The position numbers and the translations under genes were made by a program. 64,000 nucleotides of DNA from Thiocapsa marina 5811. Its GTDB lineage: Bacteria > Pseudomonadota > Gammaproteobacteria > Chromatiales > Chromatiaceae. The notes below the pieces were generated by a model, which was not told the DNA's origin, searched no databases, and saw only the letters and a list, made by a program, of their open reading frames with translations. Every line of letters begins with the position of its first letter. The stretch's first letter is position 1. Shown piece after piece: positions 59,280 to 64,000 of the stretch. The stretch is from NCBI RefSeq assembly GCF_000223985.1, contig NZ_AFWV01000005.1, positions 248,001 through 312,000 of the forward strand, in the 5' to 3' direction.

Positions 59280-60464
59280 ATGCCGACCTCCGCCGTCAGC
59301 CGCTTGTCCGGGCAGGCACGTCGGGTCGAGCCCTTCCATGTCATGCGCCTTCTCGCGCGTGCCGGGGAGCTCGAGGCGCTCGGACGCTCCATCGTCCACA
59401 TGGAGGTCGGCGAGCCGGATTTCCCGACACCCGGCCCGATCCTGGAGGCGGGTCAACGTGCCTTGGCCGACGGCCGCACCCGCTATACCTCGGCCGGCGG
59501 ACTTCCGGCGCTGCGCCGGGCGATCGCCGGCTATTACGCCGATCGGTACGACACCCCGGTCGGCTCCGAGCGGATCCTCGTCACCCCGGGAGCCTCGGGC
59601 GCGCTTCAGCTCGTGTTTCTGGCCCTGCTCGACCCGGGCGATCGCGTGCTGATTGCCGACCCGTCCTATCCCTGCTACCGACAGGTCTTGCAGCTCATGG
59701 GGATCGAGCCGATCGCCGTCCCGGTGGGTCCGGATACGGATTATCAGCTCACGGCTGCGCGGGCCGAGGCCGCTTGGGCGGAGGGCGTTCGCGCGATCGT
59801 CGTCGCCTCCCCTTCCAATCCGACCGGTGCCTCGACCGCTTTCGACGTGCTGAGCGAGCTCCATGCCTTGTGTCGAGACCGCGGCGCGGCGCTCGTCGTC
59901 GACGAGATCTACCAGGGCCTGACCTACGACGTGCAGGATCGCACCGCGCTGTCGCTGGGCTCGACCGATCTCTATGTGATCAACAGCTTCTCGAAATACT
60001 TCGGCATGACCGGCTGGCGGCTCGGCTGGCTCGCCGGTCCCGAAGATGCGGTCGAGGTCATGGAGCGGATGGCGCAGAACCTCTTCATCGCCGCGAACAC
60101 GCCCGCCCAGCATGCCGCTCTCGCGGCTTTCGATTCGGCGACCATCGCGGTCCTGGAGACCCGCCGCCTGGAGTTCCAGCGGCGGCGCGACCGGCTGCTG
60201 CCCGCGCTGCGTGATCTGGGGTTCTCCATCCCGGTGGAACCGACGGGTGCCTTCTACCTTTACGCCCGTTTGCCCGAGGGCCTGAAGCTCGACTCCATGA
60301 CCTTCACGAGCCGGATGCTGGAGGAGGCCGGTGTCGCTCTGACACCCGGTAACGACTTCGGCCGTCACGATGCGGCGCGCCATGTCCGCTTTGCCTACAC
60401 GCGCGAGATCGAAGAGCTCGACGAAGGGGTCAGGCGGATCCGCGACTGGCTGGCCGGGATCTGA
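59280..60464 (+). CDS. PLP-dependent class I/II aminotransferase
   Basis: The 394-residue fold-type I aminotransferase has an N-terminal substrate segment HMEVGEPDFPTPGPILEAGQ, cofactor-binding SPSNPTGAS (Asn), VVDEIYQGLTYD (Asp and Tyr), the Schiff-base Lys in INSFSKYFGMTGWRLGW, and the carboxylate Arg in ARHVRFAYTR. The likely role is amino-acid metabolism (aspartate- or alanine-type); the exact substrate cannot be read. It lies 13 bp after cbbY and 3 bp before zapE on the same strand. Confidence 0.9.
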   Translation: MPTSAVSRLSGQARRVEPFHVMRLLARAGELEALGRSIVHMEVGEPDFPTPGPILEAGQRALADGRTRYTSAGGLPALRRAIAGYYADRYDTPVGSERILVTPGASGALQLVFLALLDPGDRVLIADPSYPCYRQVLQLMGIEPIAVPVGPDTDYQLTAARAEAAWAEGVRAIVVASPSNPTGASTAFDVLSELHALCRDRGAALVVDEIYQGLTYDVQDRTALSLGSTDLYVINSFSKYFGMTGWRLGWLAGPEDAVEVMERMAQNLFIAANTPAQHAALAAFDSATIAVLETRRLEFQRRRDRLLPALRDLGFSIPVEPTGAFYLYARLPEGLKLDSMTFTSRMLEEAGVALTPGNDFGRHDAARHVRFAYTREIEELDEGVRRIRDWLAGI

Positions 60465-60467
60465 CCC

Positions 60468-61556
60468 ATGGCCGATTTCAAACCGCTGGATGCGGCCCAG
60501 CGCGAGGCCGGCGAGTTGCTCCTCGGGCTGCATGAAACGCTTCTGAGAACGCCGCCGGCCCGGGGCGGCCGGGGCCCTCTCGGCGGCGGTCTGATCGGGC
60601 GTCTGGCCGGTCGGCGCCGCGGCGCGGCGACGCCGATACCGGGTCTCTATCTCTGGGGTGGCGTCGGGCGCGGCAAGACCTACCTGATGGATTGGTTCGT
60701 TCAGGATCTCGCGCTGCCGGGCAAGCGCCGCCTGCACTTCCATCATTTCATGCGCGATGTACACGATCGGATGTCGCGTCTGCCCAAGCAGCCCGATCCG
60801 CTCGAGGTGATCGCGCAGGGCCTGTGCGAGGAGGTCCGCGTCCTTTGTCTCGACGAGTTCCTGGTGACCGACATCACCGACGCCATGTTGCTCCACGGTC
60901 TCCTGAACGCACTTTTTGCGCGTGGCCTTACCCTGGTCACCACCGCCAACACGCGCCCCGACGATCTCTACCGCAATGGCCTACAGCGCGGGAACTTCCT
61001 GCCGGCCATCGATCTGCTCAAGCGACACACCAGGGTCTTCGAGCTCGACGGGGGCAACGACTACAGATTGCGCGCACTCACCCGGAGCGGCGTCTTCTTT
61101 GTCGTCGACGAGCGGGGTCCGGAAGAAACCGAGCACGCCCTGGCGGACTACTTCGATCGTCTCACCGGCGGGCATCAAGCAGAAACCGATGCCTTCTCGG
61201 TCAACGGCCGGAGCATTCCCGTGCGTCGCCAGGGTGCGGACGTGATCTGGTTTGATTTCGAAGCACTCTGCGCCGGCGCCCGATCCGCCTCGGACTACAT
61301 CGAGATCGCCCGCGAGTTTCACACCGTGCTGCTCTCCGGCGTGCCGATCCTGGGACCGAAGCACGAGGCCGCGGCGCGGCGGTTCCTGCATCTGGTCGAC
61401 GAGTTCTACGACCAACGCGTCAAGCTCATCCTCTCGAGCGACGTTCCCGTCGATCGACTCTACTCGGGCGGGTTGATCGAGTTTGCCCACGAGCGGTTGC
61501 TGAGCCGGCTCATCGAGATGCAGTCCGAGACCTACCTCGCCGCGCCTGCGCAGTGA
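60468..61556 (+). CDS. zapE: AFG1/ZapE family ATPase
   Basis: The 362-residue AAA-like P-loop protein has Walker A GLYLWGGVGRGKTYLMDWF, HFHHFMRDVH, Walker B VLCLDEFLVTDITDAMLL, and the sensor segment LVTTANTRPDDLYRNGLQR, together diagnostic. ZapE associates with the division ring in E. coli, particularly under low oxygen and heat. It has a Gly/Arg-rich insert after residue 30 (PPARGGRGPLGGGLIGR). It starts 3 bp after the aminotransferase stop. Confidence 0.93.
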   Translation: MADFKPLDAAQREAGELLLGLHETLLRTPPARGGRGPLGGGLIGRLAGRRRGAATPIPGLYLWGGVGRGKTYLMDWFVQDLALPGKRRLHFHHFMRDVHDRMSRLPKQPDPLEVIAQGLCEEVRVLCLDEFLVTDITDAMLLHGLLNALFARGLTLVTTANTRPDDLYRNGLQRGNFLPAIDLLKRHTRVFELDGGNDYRLRALTRSGVFFVVDERGPEETEHALADYFDRLTGGHQAETDAFSVNGRSIPVRRQGADVIWFDFEALCAGARSASDYIEIAREFHTVLLSGVPILGPKHEAAARRFLHLVDEFYDQRVKLILSSDVPVDRLYSGGLIEFAHERLLSRLIEMQSETYLAAPAQ

Positions 61557-61663
61557 GTGCATCGGCTCGATGCCTGCGGGGTTGTCCGCGGACGGCCGAG
61601 TGGTCACTATAGGTCCCGATCGGCCGAGCGCGTCGGCCGCCAGAGCGCGGAGAAAGAGTCACT

Positions 61664-62272
61664 GTGCGATTCATTCCCAACATCGGTGCGAGAAGCAGGC
61701 TTTCTCGCCGTTCCATCGACGCGGCGTCGGTGGCTGTCGTCGCGATTGCTTTCGGCTGTCCGCCGAGCATCGCGGATCCTGTCCGCATGGACCCGCAAAC
61801 CGGTGCCTCCACCTTCGAGACGCAAGCGCACGGGGTGACCCTTTCGCTCACCCAGCTGCTGCCCGACCAGGTGCGTGCCTTTTATGTCGCCCGCGGCTTC
61901 GACTTGGCCGACGCGAATGTCTTCGCCGAGGCGTGTGTCTTCATGACCGTGCTGCGCAACGATGCGGCGCCGGGCGAGATCGATTTTCGGTTGACGGATT
62001 GGGAGGTCCGATACGACGGAGCGACCCGGAGCCTTCCGCCGCCGGAAAACTGGCTGACGCAGTGGTCGGCGCGCGGTGTGCCCGATGCGGCGATGCTCGC
62101 GTTCCGTTGGGCGCAGTTCCCCGCCGAGCAATCTTATGCGCCCGGGGAGTGGAATCAAGGCATGCTGGCCACGGGTCTGCCGCCGGGCAGTCGCTTTGAT
62201 CTAATCGCTCGCTGGACGATCGCGGACCAAACCTACGAGGGGAGACTCGACGATGTTCGTTGCACCGATTGA
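61664..62272 (+). CDS. Secreted hypothetical protein (202 residues)
   Basis: The product has a probable signal peptide with a long basic start (RSRLSRRSIDAASVAVVAIA to PPSIA). The mature part has MDPQTGASTFETQAHGVTLS, VRAFYVARGFDLADANVFAE, ACVFMTVLRND and a C-terminal half rich in Trp and Pro. No domain is recognised, though the pairing with a TlpA-like gene (20-bp overlap) occurs in related bacteria, as I recall it. It starts at GTG with GGAG upstream. A periplasmic role in redox or metal protein maturation is a guess from context. Confidence 0.68.
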   Translation: MRFIPNIGARSRLSRRSIDAASVAVVAIAFGCPPSIADPVRMDPQTGASTFETQAHGVTLSLTQLLPDQVRAFYVARGFDLADANVFAEACVFMTVLRNDAAPGEIDFRLTDWEVRYDGATRSLPPPENWLTQWSARGVPDAAMLAFRWAQFPAEQSYAPGEWNQGMLATGLPPGSRFDLIARWTIADQTYEGRLDDVRCTD

Positions 62273-62828
62273 CCGGATCTGCAAAGGCCTGCCGGTCTTA
62301 CCGGCCCTTCTTCTGTGCCTCGGCACCGTCGGAGCCGTCGGCACCGGCGCCGCCGCCGACCTGCCGCCTCTGAGCCACCGGCTCACGGTGATCGAAGACC
62401 CGGCACCGGCCCCGCCGCTGCGCCTGGAGGATATCGACGGGGTCGAGCACGACATCGCGGACCTCAAAGGCCGGTTGGTCCTGGTGAACTTCTGGGCCAC
62501 CTGGTGCCCGCCGTGCCGTCGCGAGATGCCGTCCATGGAGCGGCTCTATCAGCAGTTGAACGCACGCGGTCTGACGGTCCTCGCGGTGGACGTCGGCGAG
62601 GACGTGGACACCGTCTTCGCCTTCACCGGTCAGTTGGATCCCCCGCCGACCTTTCCGCTCCTGCTCGACACCGATTCGAGCGCCGCGCAGGACTGGGACG
62701 TGAAGGGTCTCCCCACCAGCTTCGTGGTCGACCCGGAGGGGCGCGTGATCATCCGCGCCGTCGGCGGAACCGAGTTCGACGACGCGGCTGCAATCGAGCA
62801 GTTGTTGCCGTTTCTGCAGAAACCTTGA
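62253..62828 (+). CDS. TlpA-like periplasmic thioredoxin
   Basis: The 191-residue thioredoxin-fold protein has a signal peptide (KGLPVLPALLLCLGTVGAVG), the redox site WATWCPPCRREMPSMERLYQ (Cys-Pro-Pro-Cys), and the cis-Pro in VKGLPTSFVVDPEGRVI. The two-residue PP between cysteines is typical of TlpA/ResA reductases, which keep periplasmic cysteines reduced, for example in cytochrome c maturation. It overlaps the preceding gene by 20 bp. Confidence 0.9.
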   Translation: MFVAPIDRICKGLPVLPALLLCLGTVGAVGTGAAADLPPLSHRLTVIEDPAPAPPLRLEDIDGVEHDIADLKGRLVLVNFWATWCPPCRREMPSMERLYQQLNARGLTVLAVDVGEDVDTVFAFTGQLDPPPTFPLLLDTDSSAAQDWDVKGLPTSFVVDPEGRVIIRAVGGTEFDDAAAIEQLLPFLQKP

Positions 62829-62904
62829 TGCCGGGCCGCGAAATGGCTCTCCTGCAGGCCGTTCGCATCTCCTGCGGTTTCGGAATCCGCGGGATGGAGC
62901 CCGT

Positions 62905-63840
62905 CTAATTGGTGCGGGAACCCATCGCCTCTTCGGTCAGCCGATAGCCCAAGGCGATCAGCTCTTGCGCCCGGTGGAATTCGTGCGCCGAGCATGCGTC
63001 GCGCGGGACGTTGATCACGACGTCGGGCCGATAGGCCGCGAGCTTGATCGCCGCGATCGCGTTCTGCATCGTCTCGAAAGAGCGTAACGTGAGATCGAAC
63101 ACCCCGATCTGCTCCTCGTCGCCTCCCGCCAGACTCTCGCCGATGTCCTCCAAGAACTGCCGAATGCGCTCCTGATAGCTCCGCTCGCTCGATGTCTCGC
63201 CGTGCGCGTTCATCGAAGCCGGCGTCTCTTTGAGGGGCGCTGCGGCCTTCTCCTCGTCGGCTGACACGTCGGGGCCGATTGGCTGCGCGTTGAGATTGAC
63301 GGCAACCGTCAGGTCCGTGAAGTCGCGAAAGGTCGGCGCAATCGGCACCGGGTTGAGCAGTCCACCGTCGACCAGCGTCAGGCCGCGATAGTAATGGGGC
63401 GTGAAGACGCCGGGCACGGCGATCGATGCGCGGACGGCATCGAAGAGCGGTCCCTCCGAGATCCAGACCTCGCGTTGTCGGTCGATGTCGGTGGCGACCG
63501 CGGTATAGCTCATGCCTAAATCTTGGATCGAATGCTCGCCCACCATCGAGCGCAACGCATCGATGATGCGATCGCCCTTGATCAAACCGGCCCCGCTGAA
63601 GGCAAGATCCACGAACCGCAGGACGTCGCCGCGGCGCAACGCGCACACCCAGTGCTTATAGGCATCGAGCTCGCCGGCCGCATAGATCCCGCCGACCAAG
63701 GCGCCCATCGAGGCGCCGCTGATGGAGCCGATCCGATAGCCGTGCTCGGTCAGCCACTCGATGATGCCGATGTGCGCGAGTCCGCGCGCTCCGCCGCTGC
63801 CGAGCGCCAAGGATAGGGTCTTGGGTTCTTGCTGAGCCAT
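62905..63840 (-). CDS. Patatin-like phospholipase (RssA type)
   Basis: The 311-residue protein is a Ser-Asp-dyad lipid hydrolase. The oxyanion Gly motif is LALGSGGARGLAHIG, the nucleophile SGASMGALVGG (G-x-S-x-G), and the catalytic Asp DGGLLNPVPI. An insert rich in Glu, Lys and Ser (DVSADEEKAAAPLKE) precedes the C-terminal part. There is no signal peptide, so it is cytoplasmic or membrane-associated. Substrates are probably phospholipids or lysophospholipids. It stands alone, convergent with the TlpA gene. Confidence 0.92.
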   Translation of the reverse strand: MAQQEPKTLSLALGSGGARGLAHIGIIEWLTEHGYRIGSISGASMGALVGGIYAAGELDAYKHWVCALRRGDVLRFVDLAFSGAGLIKGDRIIDALRSMVGEHSIQDLGMSYTAVATDIDRQREVWISEGPLFDAVRASIAVPGVFTPHYYRGLTLVDGGLLNPVPIAPTFRDFTDLTVAVNLNAQPIGPDVSADEEKAAAPLKETPASMNAHGETSSERSYQERIRQFLEDIGESLAGGDEEQIGVFDLTLRSFETMQNAIAAIKLAAYRPDVVINVPRDACSAHEFHRAQELIALGYRLTEEAMGSRTN

Positions 63841-63913
63841 CGTGGATCACCGCCCTTGGTGTCGCTGCCGGGATGAAACGCTTGGCCGAAGCATAGCGTA
63901 AGAATGGTTTCGG

Positions 63914-64000
63914 TCAGGCCAAAGCGCGCGCGTGTCCGACGAGCGCTCGGAATAGGGCGCGCTGACGCCGCAGATAGATCAGAAACTCCGGATGCCATTG
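63914..64000 (-). CDS. C terminus of a class-I glutamine amidotransferase (peptidase C26-like), truncated by window edge
   Basis: Only the last 28 codons are seen, from 64000 to the TGA at 63916-63914: QWHPEFLIYLRRQRALFRAL and VGHARALA. The QWHPE triad with a final LFRA(L/F)V helix is the end of gamma-glutamyl-gamma-aminobutyrate hydrolase (PuuD-like) proteins, the His and Glu being catalytic. Family-level certainty only. Confidence 0.6.
   Translation of the reverse strand, partial: QWHPEFLIYLRRQRALFRALVGHARALA

Noticed and set aside
1-64000. CRISPR arrays, rRNA genes and a cobalamin riboswitch
   Set aside because: I saw no regularly spaced repeats with unique spacers, no rRNA sequence, and no riboswitch box upstream of the corrin genes. 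The operon start lies outside the window.

Overview
The window is high-GC, densely coded DNA from a gammaproteobacterium. A Chromatiaceae-like purple sulfur bacterium (Thiocapsa or Thiorhodococcus relatives) is the best guess, because a periplasmic cytochrome c', a CbbY-type phosphatase, cobalt uptake with cobalamin synthesis and several gammaproteobacterial housekeeping families occur together. No photosynthesis or sulfur-oxidation gene lies in the window, so the lineage is an inference.

Layout. 1-2.4 kb: end of a cobalt transport and cobalamin operon (cbiQ-cbiO-cobJ). 2.6-8.0 kb: an ene-reductase, an ECF sigma factor overlapping a lone receiver protein, DoxX and DUF3581 genes, and four gene remnants (DUF302, possible DUF3179, subtilase, DUF3379). 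8.0-13.1 kb: an orphan NtrC-type regulator, an HvfA-like EGKCG-repeat peptide precursor, a TVP38 protein, and a tiny secreted protein plus Tat-exported serine hydrolase behind a good sigma-54 promoter match. 13.5-16.1 kb: CDF transporter, hemolysin III protein, PbpG. 16.4-22.9 kb: two overlapping membrane-linked GTPase genes facing an 1180-residue membrane protein of unknown function. 23.0-26.7 kb: dicarboxylate symporter, small membrane proteins and a Bax-inhibitor-1 protein.

26.9-33.2 kb: a 6.2-kb integrative element in the 3' end of tRNA-Ser(UGA). It has 14-bp att repeats, internal integrase-arm repeats, integrase, AlpA regulator, RepB-primase/DUF3987 protein and three small proteins. It also carries six copies of the palindrome GTCAC-T-GTGAC and an antisense intrinsic terminator.

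33.6-46.4 kb: housekeeping genes, mostly minus strand (yceH, nudix, tmcA, pcm, hslO, CNT transporter, purMN), with small conserved or unknown genes. 46.6-55.5 kb: a plus-strand block with a CDP-alcohol phosphatidyltransferase, two related SrfA-type membrane proteins, SrfB (Hsp70/actin-fold ATPase) and an MscS-type channel. 55.5-64 kb: 2-oxoglutarate oxygenase, cytochrome c', CbbY, aminotransferase, ZapE, a TlpA pair, a patatin-like phospholipase and the end of a class-I glutamine amidotransferase.

A dispersed palindromic repeat family (ends TAAACCGCG / CGCGGTTTA, units of about 85 bp, sometimes paired across an AT-rich linker) occurs at seven intergenic places. In at least three of them it supplies the stop codon of the adjacent gene.
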